The notes beneath the pieces are model-generated. The model did not search any database and was not told the DNA's origin. It was given only the letters and a program-made list of their open reading frames with translations. From Sparassis latifolia (lineage: Eukaryota; Basidiomycota; Agaricomycetes; Polyporales; Sparassidaceae), in the NCBI GenBank assembly GCA_018466975.1, contig CM031555.1, forward strand, positions 1,302,001 to 1,366,000: a stretch of 64,000 nucleotides of DNA, read 5' to 3'. Made by a program: the position numbers and the translations under genes. Below, in pieces: positions 34,759 to 47,145 of the stretch. Numbering within the stretch: position 1 is the stretch's first letter; each line of letters starts with the position of its first letter.

Positions 34759-34934
34759 GGCACAAGATATCTAGCAGCAACGCCGCACTGCAGTTTGATT
34801 TGGCGCAAGCGTTGTGCCACTTGCTTACGTAAGGGCGCTCTCAAAAAGATGTATATATCTGTTTAGCACGTCGTCCACCGTCTAAACCAAACCACGGCCA
34901 TCTGTTTCCATCGTACATCGTACACTCGGCAAAA
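34759..34934. promoter_or_regulatory. Compact bidirectional promoter, MRP7 / SKP1, with TATA-like box
   Basis: 176 bases lie between the divergent start codons. A TATATAT run at about 34852-34858 lies roughly 80 bases before the SKP1 ATG, a plausible distance for a fungal TATA element. No other motif is claimed. Confidence 0.45.
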
Positions 34935-35717
34935 ATGGTCCTTCTTGTTACTTCTGACAATGAGCAGTACGTCGTCGACAAGGAGGTTGCCGAGCGCAGC
35001 GTTCTCATCAAGAACATGCTTGAAGGTGATGTTGGCCCCATTCAGGGTGTCCTACTCCCATTTTGACAACCGCCACACTGCAGATGTCGGCGAGAGCGAC
35101 CAGGCCATTCCTCTCCCGAACGTTTCTTCCAGTGTGCTGAAGAAGGTGCGGGTCGCCGATCTGCCTATAGCGTTGTGGCGCGCGAAATCTCAATGAGAGA
35201 CTTATTCAGGTTCTCGAGTACTGCGAACACCATCGAGGCGAGCCTCTGCCAACTGCAGAGTCGGAGCAAAACCAAGACGAGACTCGCAAGCGGACGACCG
35301 ATATCAGCGAGTGGGATCAGAAGTTTATCACAGTCGACCAGGAGATGCTCTTCGAGATCATCCTCGCGGCGAACTACCTCGATATTAAGCCCTTACTGTT
35401 GGTTTCCGTTGTTCCTTCTATTCAACTGGAATATTCACGCTTACGCTATAGCGACGTCGGGTGCAAGACCGTGGCCAACATGATCAAGGGCAAGACCCCT
35501 GAAGAGATCCGGAAACTGTTCAACATCGTCAACGATTTCACCCCAGAGGAAGAAGTACGATTACATTCGTCTTCCAAATAAATTTGATTTCTAACAACGC
35601 GTCTGCCTTACTTCTGCAGGCTCAGATCAAAAAGGAGAACGTAAGTGTCCAGTGGCAAATCGGATTTACACAGCCTAATTTTTATCGTTTTCACAGGAAT
35701 GGGCAGAAGATCGTTAG
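34935..35717 (+). CDS. SKP1: SKP1, SCF ubiquitin ligase adaptor
   Basis: Links F-box proteins to cullin-1 in SCF ubiquitin ligases. Six exons total 486 bases, 161 residues: 34935-35025, 35084-35145, 35210-35397, 35452-35554, 35620-35640 and 35697-35717. The BTB-like N-terminus is [60 protein letters not shown] and [20 protein letters not shown] follow. The F-box-binding C-terminus is [20 protein letters not shown], ending ENEWAEDR. The last two exons are only 21 bases each. The fit to the family is complete from end to end. Confidence 0.96.
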
Positions 35718-36057
35718 ATGTCTGTAGCAACTCGGAATGTTTTTCTATCCCTTCTTCACTATGTGTCCACGAGCTGCTGTCCTATGATAACATCCTTCGC
35801 TACTAGCTGTATTGGTACCCCAGAAAATGAGATGAACTATATGTTCTGAGATATCCGTCCGTTTGGAGAAATCTACTTGTCCTGCTTACGTCCGACCTGA
35901 ATGCTGCACCACCGCAGGAGTCACCGTGACTCGCTCGTATGATCAACGCGTTCCGCTAGTACAAATTGAGAATTTACACCTCTTCCATGTGTCACGCAAT
36001 ACATTGGACGCGGCTCGCTGGCACACAGTCATCGTAACTGTTTCTCTTTGACTCTGA

Positions 36058-37914
36058 ATGCCTCGTATTCCCGACCTACCTGGTGTCCCCGTCCCCAACA
36101 GGTCAGAGCAGGAACTATGGCTCAAGCAGCTCGTCGCCCGACTCTGCCAACTCGACAACGAACGGTAATGCTTTCGCGCGTGTGGCGCACTGCACTTTCC
36201 ATTAAACAATTGTCACCCCAGCTTCCCTGGTAGCCAGCCGATCAGCTTTGGAACAAAGGATCTCGCGAAATTGGATTCTTTAGAGTAAGCAATGGTTGTT
36301 GGGTATGTCTCGGCGGATCAACGGAAAGTGAATCATTGTCTTTCAACAGTTACTGGGTGTGCGAGAAGTCTGATGGCGTTCGTGTTCTGCTCTTCGTGCA
36401 AACAGACATCCATACGACAGACCAGGCCATCTATCTCGTGGGCTCCCATATTTTGCATATTCTGCGTGGATTCTGAGTGCTGGTCGTGTGCTTTTTGTCC
36501 CTGACAGATTGATCGCCACAACAGCTATCGCCAGCTGAATGGCTTGTTTTTCCCACATTACGAGGATCCCAGAATGCCCCTGCGCAATACTATCGTGGAT
36601 GGTGAGCTTGTGGTGGACCTGGACCCACTCACCAACCAGGTGCGCTACTTCAGTCGCGGCAATGCCGCTCCGGGAAGATAATGATCGTTTTCCCTTGCGC
36701 GCAGGAGACTATGCGATACCTTGCTTTTGACTGTCTAGTGATTGATGACATGAACGTCATGTCGAAATCTCTGGACAAGAGATTTGGGGTATGTCATTGT
36801 CTAGTGTCTGCGAGGAAATTCCTGACCATGAGTGGTGCAGAGACTACAGCAATGCTTTTACAAGCCCTATTCCCAGATGCTGAAAGAATATCCTCACGTG
36901 GCGGGAGGGCGGCCGTTCGAGTAAGTCCCGCTTATATCTCGGCGGCATCTCGATGTTCATGCTCACCATAACCGGTAGTATCAAGGTGAAAGAGGTCCAG
37001 CTGTCGTACCACGTCGACGACGTCTTCAATGTCGATATCCCTGCATTGCAGCATGGCAATGATGGCCTGATATATACCTGCGTTAATACTCCCTACGTTC
37101 CTGGCACAGACCATAACATGTCGGTCTAGGTTCCTCTCACGTCGTGGTTGCTTCCATTGACACCGTCTTTTGTGCAGATTGAAATGGAAGCCGCCTTCGG
37201 AAAATTCCATCGATTTCAGGCTAGTCTTACGCTTCCCGCCTGCACCAAAGCGCCCTACCGAGCCCGACTTCTTTGCGAAGCCCATCTTCGAGCTGCATGT
37301 CTATTGTGGCGATGAAAGAGGTAGCCGGCGGTACGAGATGTTCGATGTCATGCACGTCGAAGATGAAGAGTGGGAGCAGTAAGTTCTACACAGACATGCT
37401 TGTTCTGCGACCGACGGCGCATCTTTGCAGAATGAAGGCGTCGGGCGAGCAGCTCGACGATCGCATCGTGGAGGTCCATTGGGATCCTGAGGGTGAGCAC
37501 TGGCGCATGATGCGGTTCAGAGACGACAAGCCCGATGGCAACTACAAGTCCGTGGTGGAGAACATCATCAAGAGCATCGCGGACGGCGTCGGCAAAGACA
37601 CGGTCGGTGCTTCCGCGAAACACGTCCCACGATAACGCCCTTGCTTACTGACTATGCTACAGCTCCTAGCACACTCCACCTCCATACGGAACGCCTGGAA
37701 GGCGCGTCAAGCAGGAACGCAGGCGCGCCCGCCGCAGAAGCCCCCTCCTGGACCGATCGCACAGCACCCGCTCCCTCCAAAACCGCACCCCGCCCCGCCA
37801 TCGCGCGCGGACTCAGAACCCGCGCCGCACGCTGAGGCGCTTTACGGCCCCCTTACACCCTCGCGCTACAGTAAAGTCAGTGGGCCCGACATGATCGCAG
37901 GGATGTACCGTTGA
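36058..37914 (+). CDS. CEG1: mRNA-capping enzyme, guanylyltransferase subunit
   Basis: Transfers GMP from GTP to the 5' diphosphate end of nascent pre-mRNA in the nucleus. About nine exons start at 36058 with MPRIPDLPGVPVPN. The nucleotidyltransferase motif I with the catalytic lysine is YWVCEKSDGVRVLLFV (K-x-D-G). NTIVDGELVVDLDP (motif III), RYLAFDCLVIDDMNV (IIIa) and NDGLIYTCVNTPYVPGTDHN (motif IV) follow, with LKWKPPSENSIDFRL (motif V) and FRDDKPDGNYKSVVENII (motif VI, OB fold). A Pro-rich tail of about 80 residues follows. No triphosphatase domain is fused, as in other fungi. Internal exon limits were only partly fixed. Confidence 0.93.
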
Positions 37915-39361
37915 CTTCGCGTCCTGAGGTTGGCCGTTTCGCATTATCGCCGCCTCGTGTCGTGTCGTCCCGTCTCTTCCAGCCATCCTTCTCCCCGGTC
38001 GCAGAGTCGAAGCGCAGCGCCGGGCGGACAGGCTGCGGATGACGGGGGGCTGGACTCACATGCTGCGCGGGTTTGGACGATCTGGGGGTGCGCACACGCA
38101 TGTTCGCGAATTGGAAGCTTGGCGGTTATGTCGAACTTCGACGTGTTGGCCGCGTCGTCGACATATACGTCTGCGGGGTAGAGTCGGCTTCACCGTGCAG
38201 CTGCCCAGTCTGTGCGATAGTATATCCTTCTATGCTGCCCTTGCTAAGGCATGCACGCCGTGCTGCACACTGGGGTGCTCCTTGTACTATTGGCGGTGGG
38301 GCGGGGGAGAGGTGTTCTGACAACGCTTGCTTGGTTCGGCTTTGGCTCGACTTCGCTTGCACTATACGTTACTGTCTGACTGTCTAGTATCTGGCTATGG
38401 TTTAGGCACCCGATCACTCTTGTGTTCTGCCCCGGCGGACTCGGACTCGTACAATACGACGGACTTATATATCGTACTCACACGCAACCACAACCAGTCC
38501 GGGTGGGAGGCGTAACCGTATCGTAGCACCGGGGGAGTAAGTAAGCGCAAGCGCAACGAAGCCTGGAAATGTAGAAAAGCGGGGCCGGAAACAAGCCCGT
38601 AAGATCGTGAAAAGGTCGTCAAACTCGATCGTGCGGCCGGAAGGAGGAGCAATATCGACAAGAGCAGCCAGAGATCGACGGGAGAGCAACGATGGAAAGC
38701 AGGAGCGAGGACAGAGGACAACATAGATCGGGGGAAGGAGGGCGATGCATGTCTAGTCGTTACAGAGGGGTGGAGCGGAAACGGAACACAAATGAGATAC
38801 AACTGACGGACGAACACCGTCTCTTTTGAAGTTAAATCTCGGAGGGGCTCGACGAGGAACAACGGAACGGTGAGGAAGCATCGTAAAGGCGTGGCACCGT
38901 CGTAAAGGTAACAAGACTATCCAGGCGGGACAACGCCTGGTATGAGGTGTCCGAAATGTGTCATCCAAGAGGAGTGAGATCGTGAGATGAACGGATGATG
39001 TGCAATTGCGACGGACGGTGGATTGAAGTCAAGGCAAGGAAAAATGAAGATGGAACTTTCGAAGGCAAGATGCAAGAGTACAGTGTTTGATCGGTCGGGA
39101 ATGACGTTCACGACCTGCGCGCTACTCGCGACAAGAATGAGCGATGACTCCCCATGTGATACAATGTCATGGGAGTCGCGGAAGATACGCATGGAGGCGC
39201 ACGGCCGGATACGGCGAGAGGAATAACAATAGATATGGACGAGCGTGGTCGTCGGGGGTAAATGTGAACAGTGAACCAAAAGTAAATGGCGTGTTTCGTA
39301 TCTCCGCTCGCGGGTCCGATAAAATTCGTGAGCGGTGCGGCGGCGCGCCGTGTCTGCTCAG
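37915..39361. other. Intergenic region without recognised gene
   Basis: 1.4 kb between the convergent capping-enzyme and Ser-rich genes. Open frames on both strands (for example a Leu-rich one on the minus strand at 38395-38862) lack family similarity or supporting splice sites. Parts are probably long 3' UTRs. Confidence 0.4.
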
Positions 39362-40293
39362 TCAAACAGGTCGTCGACATCCTCCCGGGTGAGCGAGAAG
39401 AAGGGGGGCGGGACGATATCGTCGAAGCGCCGTTCCTGGCGCCGGCGTCGGTTGGAGGACAGCTGGGGCTCGACGGACGAGTAACTGACGGAGCGCGTTC
39501 CGAACGGCACAGCCCTGGGCATCGCGAAGGCACCGGAGAGGGAGTCGAGAGAGTACGTGTCGTTAAAGGAGAACATGTCCGTGAGGCTTCTTTCGAGCGT
39601 GGGCGCGGGAAAGAGGGCGTTGTACAGGACCTCGGGCGTGCTCGCAAGCGAAGACTCGGAGGACTGCGAGGAGTGCGTGTAGCGTGGGCGCGAGGGAGTG
39701 CGTGGAGAGATGCTGAGGTCTGCAAACTGAGGAATGGGGGAGAGTGCCTGGATAGGGGAGCACGACGATCAGCATACCACCAACATCATGAGGGTAGACT
39801 TCGTATGAGTGCAGATCCTCGACCAGGCCCGCGACGACGCAACAGAAACTCGTAGAAGCGACATGGCTCACCTCGGACAAGTCTGGAACATGCATCATCA
39901 TGTCCATGAAGAGAGGCTCTGCGTTCAAGGTCGCCCCAGAGCGCCTATGCCCGCGCCCGCGACTGGTTGCCACGCAGGCGGAACGGTCCCATCATTCAGC
40001 GCAGACACGCCCGCATTGGTATTCTCGACGCGTGGGCCGGCGAGATCGTCGGCCTGGTTGTCCGCTGGCGCGTCCTGCTCCTCCTCACTTGATGACTGGT
40101 CGCGCTGACCATCCTGGACTCGCCACCAGTCGATGTCGGCGAGGACTCTCCTGCGGCTTGTGTCCGACCCCGAGGACCTGCGGGGAGTGTTTCCGCCCGC
40201 CCTTGTCACGTTCCCGTTGGAATGCGAGCTGTGGTGGTGATAAGGAGAGGTGCGGGCGGAGGGGGAAGAGAGGGTGCGTCGGAGCGACGGCAT
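39362..40293 (-). CDS. Uncharacterised Ser-rich protein (basidiomycete type)
   Basis: No function recognised. From ATG 40293 the frame reads MPSLRRTLSSPSARTSPYHH, a Ser/Arg-rich start, then SGSDTSRRRVLADIDWWRVQ and an acidic SSSEEEQDAPADNQADD stretch. The next part, LNAEPLFMDMMMHVPDLSE, is in a shifted frame: one extra G in the GGGG run near 39945 would join them. An intron then leads to ALSPIPQFADLSISPRTPSR, LYNALFPAPTLERSLTDMFS and the C-terminal PPPFFSLTREDVDDLFD. Composition and low complexity suggest a largely disordered regulatory protein. Whether the frame break is real or a homopolymer error cannot be settled here. Confidence 0.5.
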
Positions 40294-41769
40294 AGCTGGC
40301 GACGTCGTCGGGGAGGTAAAGGGGGACGAGGTGGCCGTGGACAACGACGACGAGACGACCTTTTTGGAGGCCGTGTGGGTATAAGTCGACGGTCAGGTCG
40401 GGACTGCAGCTGGCAGAGTGGTCGGGAGGAGGGTGGGACCGGGAAGAGGAGACATATATAAGAGAAATTTACTCGTGGGCAATCCGATGTGAAGGATGTG
40501 AAGGGTCCACAGGCGCCCGTGCTCATCAAGGCACTCCCGGCCATCTCTCTTCTCCTCCACTCTTTCCTCGCACCAAGTATATTTCCAGCCGACCAGCTCT
40601 AGCAGAGAATCTCTCTTCACATCGACGTCGATGTGCATGTCCAGCGACGAGCACAGGGTGCTCATTCATGTATCATCCATCGCTCGGCACTTGTTATCCC
40701 AGCCTCTCGAAGGTGACCTCGTGTACCGATCAGAGTGTTGCGCGGGCGGCGAACCCGAGTGTACATGCATGTTGCTAAACTACCTTTAGGACACGAACAA
40801 GAATTCCTTGTACAGTCTGACGTCTGCCAATCGGAGCGCTGCATCAGGAAATTCTTACAGGTGTACCATCGCGTGCTCTTCTGTCATCTGCGCTCGTAGA
40901 AGTTGCCGTCTATCTTTTGCTTATTCCACAAGAACTATCCCCGGCCAAGTATGCAGCTAAGCCTTGGACTTGATGAACTTGACTTGGCCCCTGGAGCTCT
41001 TTATCAAACACTGGAAGTATGGCATCGTTCTAGTCGGGCTCGGCGCGATGGCTCTACTCTCCAACTCCGATCACTCGTGCTAGGTACACGTCGTTTGTTT
41101 TTACCGGAGTCCGCGCGATATGGGCTGCAGGTGACAGGCTGCTGATGCGCTCGTCGTCGTCGCCGTCATTCGCTTGCGATGGATGTGCCATCAATCGCGC
41201 GACTCATTAATATTGACTTATTACCAGCCACAGACGCGTCGCGCGTGTGTCTCCGACGCGCCGACGCGTCTTCTCTTCCGTTTCTTCGACACAGAGGAGC
41301 GTTTTATTATACGTCTCGAATCGCGAAGTTTTCGTGGAGCCCCGCTTGCTACTTCGGCGGCTTCCTGGCTCTGTTCCCCGCCTCTCTGAAGAATCCCACG
41401 TCAACGTGCCTCCCTTCCTGATGCGAATCAACGCGGTTTCGAGCGCGACGCGTTACGCATACCTCGCGTCAACAGAGCCTGCACCTCAAGTCACATCACT
41501 CGTGAACCAGACAGCCTGGAAGGACGATGTCCCGAGCTCTCTTGTTATACACCGGATGCCCTTGGGCATCAGTTTGATCTATGGACGCATAATTACCCCT
41601 CCATTCTCAAGCTCGTCTTGTCGCCGTCATCTGTTCGGAACTTCTAGGCTCGCACAGACCTCACGACCACCTCCCTCACGCCATTGCACACTCCGCTATT
41701 AATTGGCAATCCTACTTATGGCACTCTCAATGGTTCGTAGTGTCGCATCCAGGCGCCCGGCGACGTCAA
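40294..41769. other. Intergenic region without firm gene
   Basis: A minus-strand open frame at 40393-40665 (starting MSTLCSSLDMHIDVDV, with LLELVGWKYTWCEE) looks protein-like. However, I could not splice it to the Ser-rich gene or match it to a family. The remainder shows only short frames. Confidence 0.35.
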
Positions 41770-42300
41770 GGGCGTAGTTTATCTGACGGCCGGAAACAGC
41801 TCTGCAACTTCCAAACTGCCTTCTGTATTGACTACTCTATCGGGATCAACGTAGATGGTCGCTGATTCTCCTATTCGAAGACCTGTGACGCGGCTGGAGC
41901 AACGGAGTAGAACTCCCGCCAGTACTTCTCAGTCAAATTGATTATCATGGGATCATGCCGTATCCCCGCCCCGGTGGGCTGAAGCGTCTTAGTGGTCTTC
42001 AGCAACATTGTGTACTCAGTGTATGCCCGCTGACCCACGTATGCCCATCATTCCATACAGCATCGCTTGAAGTAAGCTACTTACGCCGACGTCCGGAGAT
42101 TCGATTAGGATGCTGCGCCCCCTTGCCCTGATACTATCGCTTCTAGAACATTTACCATCTCCCGCATCTCGCTGAGCACGTCAGTGGTCGTAGTGTAGGA
42201 TTCGTATCTGAGATCGTTCCTAAACGATGCCCCGTCCATTCTTCTGCACTCTGGATGTTGGGCGCTGCGGACCTACGGAGCTCCCGCCGCGACCTCTTTA
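41770..42300 (-). pseudogene. Degenerate protein-coding remnant, family not recognised
   Basis: Read on the minus strand, successive frames give SAAPNIQSAEEWTG, ASFRNDLRYESYTTTTDVLS, EMREMVNVLEAIVSG and RGRSILIESPDVG. A 55-base GT-AG intron follows, then RAYTEYTMLLKTTKTLQPTG, PMIINLTEKYWREFYSVAPA and, in another frame, ATIYVDPDRVVNTEGSLEVA. Each piece looks like true protein. The first pieces would be joined by adding one G to short G runs. The frame breaks make it a decayed gene or an error-prone assembly stretch. I could not identify the protein. Confidence 0.4.
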
Positions 42301-43723
42301 GCTACGATTGATCAGGTGGCGCGATATGTATCAGATACATCGCAACTTGTCCGGGCGCGGCTCTCTCTTCACCGGACCGCGCAGTCGACTTCGCAGATAG
42401 ATGATGAGCGGAATATTAATGCGGATTGGTCTCAGGGCCTGGGCGTTCAGGTCCTCTGTGAGTCGAAGCACACGGATCGTTGATATCGGCCAAGAGCCAA
42501 GAGCCAAGAGCCAACATCCATACCTGGGGAACTAGTCCTGCTCTCAAGCATTTCTGTGTTGCACTACGAAAGACTGCTGACGCGCTGATGAGGAACGCCG
42601 ACGTCGACGCATGAGAACGTGCAGGTCAATTCGGGTTGCATTCATGCATGTACCACATGCTTCGTACAGCCTGAGCATCTATCCCGAGTGGCCATACTAT
42701 CCTAGGCACAGTTCTGCAAAGTGCGCATCAATATGCAAAATGCGAATATCTCGTCCAATTCTCAAAAATATTTTAATGGGTTTGGTTAGTAGTTGTATAG
42801 ACACTATCTAAACATGTTTCAACCCTGTGTATGATAATTTGTTGATGTAGAAACAAATAGAAGAGCGATTGCATGGTTTTGCACCCCAATGTAAGTGCCG
42901 GAAATACAGCTGATATGGAGATCCTTCCTGCAGTACTCATCCTAAAATTTTGCCACCCATAATATAAGCCTTTCTAACATGGAGCTACCTTCAGAGTGAC
43001 CCCGATTGACGCCATGCGAAGTTGTTGTTGTTCTTGCTCTATGCTATGTTGCGAGAAAGACGCGTTACATCCATCCGCCACAGCGTGATGAAATTCAGAC
43101 TCCGTCGCCCAAAGCGGCTTTGCAGAACTGTGCACACCGCTCTGCGTTGACCGAGCCATCAAATTTGCCGGGCATGCCGAAGGGCGCTCATCGTGACAGG
43201 CTTGTGACGATTTTGCATTACCCTGCGCACTTGCACTCTCGTCACCGGAAGGTTTCCGAGAACATAAGTTCTGGGAATTTTAACATGCTACTTTGATAAC
43301 CTTGTAGAGGGGACATTATTGTACATAGACTGCATGTTTCAAGGTATTTCATGAAGTTGTCAGGGCGCTATGAGCAGCACACTGAAAGAGTTTGCAGAAC
43401 TGTGCCTAGGATAGTATATCGCTCATGGTGATTTGGCTGCAGAGATCAAGAATAGATAGCAGCTCGCGCACCGGCTACGAGGGGATCATCAGCCAGGATC
43501 ATCGTTGTGAGGAACGTCACGGTCGCTGCGACGCGCCCAGCGCGAGCGATCCTACACGCTTACCATATCTGGCACTCTGGATCGCCTCCTCCAGATCTAA
43601 GCGCCTACGCCACATTCTTAATCGTTGACCGCCACGGTGCCATGGTCTGTGGAGCTCACGCTTATCTCGGTCATTGATACTACTCAGTGCACTAGAGCAA
43701 CACTCCGACTTTCTAGAAGCGAT
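42301..43723. other. Intergenic region
   Basis: Contains three tandem CAAGAGC units (42491-42511). A 40-codon minus frame around 42346-42470 (LTEDLNAQALRPIRINIPLI) may be a further piece of the remnant next door. No complete gene was found. Confidence 0.35.
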
Positions 43724-45604
43724 ATGTCGAGATTGTACTACGGCGCGTTAGTATCACCGATCTCGCTGACAGAGTACACTGCGCTGCCGCACGCGCTGCT
43801 CGCCGTCTCGCACGCTACGGGCGAGATTGAGTGGGTCGAGGAGGACGTCGCGGCGGGCGTGCTGCAGGATGTGCTGGCGGAGCATGGATATGTGGATGAT
43901 GTGGATTTGGTGGAGCTCAAAGTGGGCGAGTTCTTGATTCCCGGGTTTATCGACACGCACACGGTATGTACGCTCGGCTTCAGGTGGATATATGCGCTGA
44001 CGTTCTATTCTGTGCTTTGAAGCATGCTCCGCAGGTGCCGAATCTTGGGAGGTAAGATAACTCGTGTCGTAGCTGGTTCTGCTGCTGAGCTTCCCGATAG
44101 CGGCCAGCAGCACGAACTTCTGGATTGGCTTGCTCAAGTGACGTTCCCGATGGAATGTAGGTTCTCGGACGTAGACTTTGCAAGGCGAACATATAATTCT
44201 GTTGTGAAGCGAATTATTGACTACGGAGTGCGTTCTCCCATTATCTGCATGGCCTATACCTTCAAGGCTCATGTGGGTTTTTGCACTTGCGTAGACCACG
44301 ACGTGCTGTTATTTTGGCTCATTACACTTAGAATCCACGAAAATACTCGCAGAGATCGTGCACGCACACGGTGCGTACTTCATTCTCATGCACTACGCAA
44401 GTTTGTCACATTGGTCATACCGCCAGGGCAGCGTGCTCTCGTCGGGGTAGGTAAGGCCTTATTCCTCCGCTGCAGTGTCGACAGGCTGACCTTCGTCCGC
44501 CCAGAAATGCAATATGGACTATAATTGCCCCGACTACTACATTGAGCCTTCGCCTGAAGCCTCCATTGCCGCCACGGAAGAGCTGATCGCGCACATCCGT
44601 GCGCTGCCCTCCCTGAGTACCAGTGCACATCCACACTCGGGCGAAACGCTCGTGCATCCGGTCCTAACGCCGCGCTTCGCGCTCTCCTGCACGCGCGCTC
44701 TGCTCTCCTCCCTCGGCGCGCTCGCTGCGGCCGACCGCTCGCTCGCGATCCAGACGCACGTCTCGGAGAACGAGTCTGAAGTGGTGCTCACCAAGTCGCT
44801 GTTCCCGCCAGAGACACTGCCTTCCCCTCCCATGCCTGCGACGGTGAGCGCGGCGGGGACGTATACGGGCGTGTACGACGCGTTCGGCCTGCTGAGGGAC
44901 AATACCATCCTTGCGCATGCTGTGCATCTCGAGCCTATGGAGGTGGCACTTATTAAGGCGCGGAACGCGGGCATCTCGCATTGTCCGACCAGCAATCTCA
45001 ATTTACGGAGCGGTTGCGCGAAGGTAGGAATGCTTTTGGACGAAGGCATCAAGGTCATTTTTGTTTGGCACTCGTTGTAGCTCCTTCACTTAAAGAGACG
45101 ATCTCGCAGGTCGGACTGGGTACGGACGTCTCGGGCGGGTTCTCGCCCTCGATCCTCACCGCGATCCAGCACGCCAGCTTGTGCTCGAAGGTGGTCGCGC
45201 TGCAATCGCCGCTGCCCGAGGTCGACCACCACCGGTTCGCGGGCCGCCAGCTCTCGGTGCCGACGCTCCTGCATCTCGCGACGTTGGGTGGCGCACAGGT
45301 CTGCAATCTTGCAACACGCGTCGGCTCGCTCGTTCCTGGGAAGGCGTTCGACGCGCTCGTGGTGAGCATCCGCTCCGATGCGGGGAACCCTGCCGTGTGG
45401 GGCGCGGACCTCGATATGGAGCTCGGTGTCCGCGGAAGCGGCGGTGAGCATGGAGACGAGGGCGGGCGCGGGAAGACAGAGAAAGAGGAGCTAGAGGGAA
45501 TGCTGGAGCGGTTCTTGTTCTGCGGAGACGACAGGAACATCCGTCGTGTGTACGTCCAGGGACGCCTTATTGGCGGGAAGGAGTTTAGTGGCGCACGGCC
45601 CTGA
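43724..45604 (+). CDS. Guanine deaminase
   Basis: Zinc-dependent amidohydrolase that converts guanine to xanthine in purine catabolism. It starts MSRLYYGALVSPISLTEYTA at 43724. The metal-binding motif PGFIDTHTHAPQ is split by an intron between the second Thr and the second His. LDWLAQVTFPMECRFSDVDF, GKCNMDYNCPDYYIEPSPE and LTPRFALSCTRALLSSLG (with the conserved TPRF) follow. IQTHVSENESEVVL, DAFGLLRDNTILAHAVHLEP, HCPTSNLNLRSG and GLGTDVSGGFSPS complete the active site. The C-terminus contains an acidic Gly/Glu-rich insertion before FCGDDRNIRRVYVQGRLIGG. The family match is complete. Confidence 0.94.
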
Positions 45605-45692
45605 GTTCCAGGATTTACACTGTAGTTTGCAGACGACGGATAGATGCTCTAATCTGGGATACAAATAGAATCTTACACTTACACGGGTTACA

Positions 45693-47145
45693 TTACGATG
45701 CGTTACAGTGCAGACCATGACACTTGTAGTCACCAAATTCCCACTTATAGCAGTCCTAGAGTTGTACACGATCCCGTCAGCAGAGCGAGGATGATTGCTA
45801 GCAGGCTATACTTACCACGCAGTCGACCTCCTCTCTGGCAATAGGCACCTCCCTCTCTATTCCATCTTCCCCCACCCAACCGCTGTCCAAGTCCGCCTCA
45901 ATCACCTTCGTGATGACTTGCGCGATTCGGTGCGTAGCAACGTCGACGCGCCATCCGAGCTTCCCCACCGTATCGTAGACGATCGACCGCCCAAGATGGC
46001 ACCGCGTCTCCAGCGCGTACCCCGCCTGCGTGCAGAGCGAGTACGGGCCTGTGCAAGCGCCCTGTGGGATGGGGTCGGCGTTGTGGTACACGTGCGTCAC
46101 GGGCGCGGAGCCGTAGGCGGTCGCCGAGTTGAAGGACGGCGGAAGCGGGAGGTGGAGGCGCTGCGCAGCCAGGCGCTCGCCTGGCGACTCGAATGCGACA
46201 GACGGGAGACCGAAGGTGGTGCCCAGGAGGGAGGCGAGCGAGCCTCCGAGGGAGTGCCCCACCAGCCAGATGTTGGCGGTGGGATACAGGTCGGTCAGGT
46301 TGTTGACCAGCCCCTGCAGAATCGTTTCGCACTGGCATCAAATGACGTGGGTAGAACATGCACGATGAGAGACGCACCACCCCGATGTTGTAGAAGAGGC
46401 TGTCCTGCACGAGTGCGTCGCGCAGACAGGTGTTGTCGCATCTCCACTTGTACGCGTAGCACCTGCACACGGTGCTGAAGATCCATGAGAGGTCCACCCG
46501 CGCACAGCAGCACGAGAACAGGAGATTGTCGTTGAACTTGTCCTTCTTCGATGTCGGGCCCTGGAGCGTGGTGCCCTTGATCGCAAGGACGACGGTGTTG
46601 CTCATGGACGAGACGAAGACGTGCCCACGGAAGCCGTCTGCGCTGTCCTCCCAGCCAAACGGAAAGCTCTTCAACCCGCCAATAAGCAATGAAAATCTGA
46701 GGGAAGATAGAGGACATACTGTATTCCAAGCGGGATCCATGTCGTACCAGTTCTTCTGCTCGGGCAAAGCATAGGCGTTGCCGGTCATGCGGGCGAGCTG
46801 GGAGATGGTGTGCTTGTCCTCGACGTCCGGCCCCAGTACCTCTACTTGCTCCCACTCTACCTCCTCATCCTCCGCATCATACAGAGACCTCAGTCGAGCG
46901 CGTAGAAGGGCAGCGGTCGACCGAGGCCGCCAAATAGTGGTCGGTCGTGCTTGCAGGGTTATGGTGGGCGTGCTCGGTAATACGCCGATTGCAGATACAT
47001 CGAACACAGGTTGCGCGTCGTAATTGTCAGATACATGAGATAGAGAGAGATCACGTTGCGATACAAATGAGATTGGTGTCTGATTTGGAGCACAGACAGA
47101 TGTGCCGAGGAGGAACGAGATCGCGAAGAGTTGCAGGACACGCAT
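45693..47145 (-). CDS. ATG15: Atg15-like autophagic-body lipase
   Basis: Vacuolar phospholipase that dissolves autophagic and Cvt bodies; a class 3 lipase. It starts at 47145 with a hydrophobic signal/anchor segment (MRVLQLFAISFLLGTSVCA). The Atg15 N-terminal block ISQLARMTGNAYALPEQKNW comes next, then SFPFGWEDSADGFRGHVFVS, LAIKGTTLQGP and YAYKWRCDNTCLRDALVQDS. The catalytic serine lies in IWLVGHSLGGSLASLLG. THVYHNADPIPQGACTGPYS and the ETRCHLGRS block with an acidic partner follow. A short last exon supplies DCYKWEFGDYKCHGLHC. The Cys-rich tail and HxADPIP motif are specific to Atg15. It is convergent with guanine deaminase, 88 bases apart. Confidence 0.9.

Noticed and set aside
38395..38862. 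155-codon minus-strand frame, Leu/Ser-rich
   Set aside because: Composition looks like an antisense or chance frame: no domain, no splice context, and it lies in a 3' intergenic stretch.
41700..41829. Plus-strand frame IQAPGDVKGVVYLTAGNSS as a gene
   Set aside because: It overlaps the minus-strand remnant segment ATIYVDPDRVVNTEGSL, has no start or splice context, and the neighbouring evidence is on the minus strand.
45055..45540. 161-codon minus-strand Ser/Pro-rich frame
   Set aside because: Antisense to the guanine deaminase exon that carries GLGTDVSGG.
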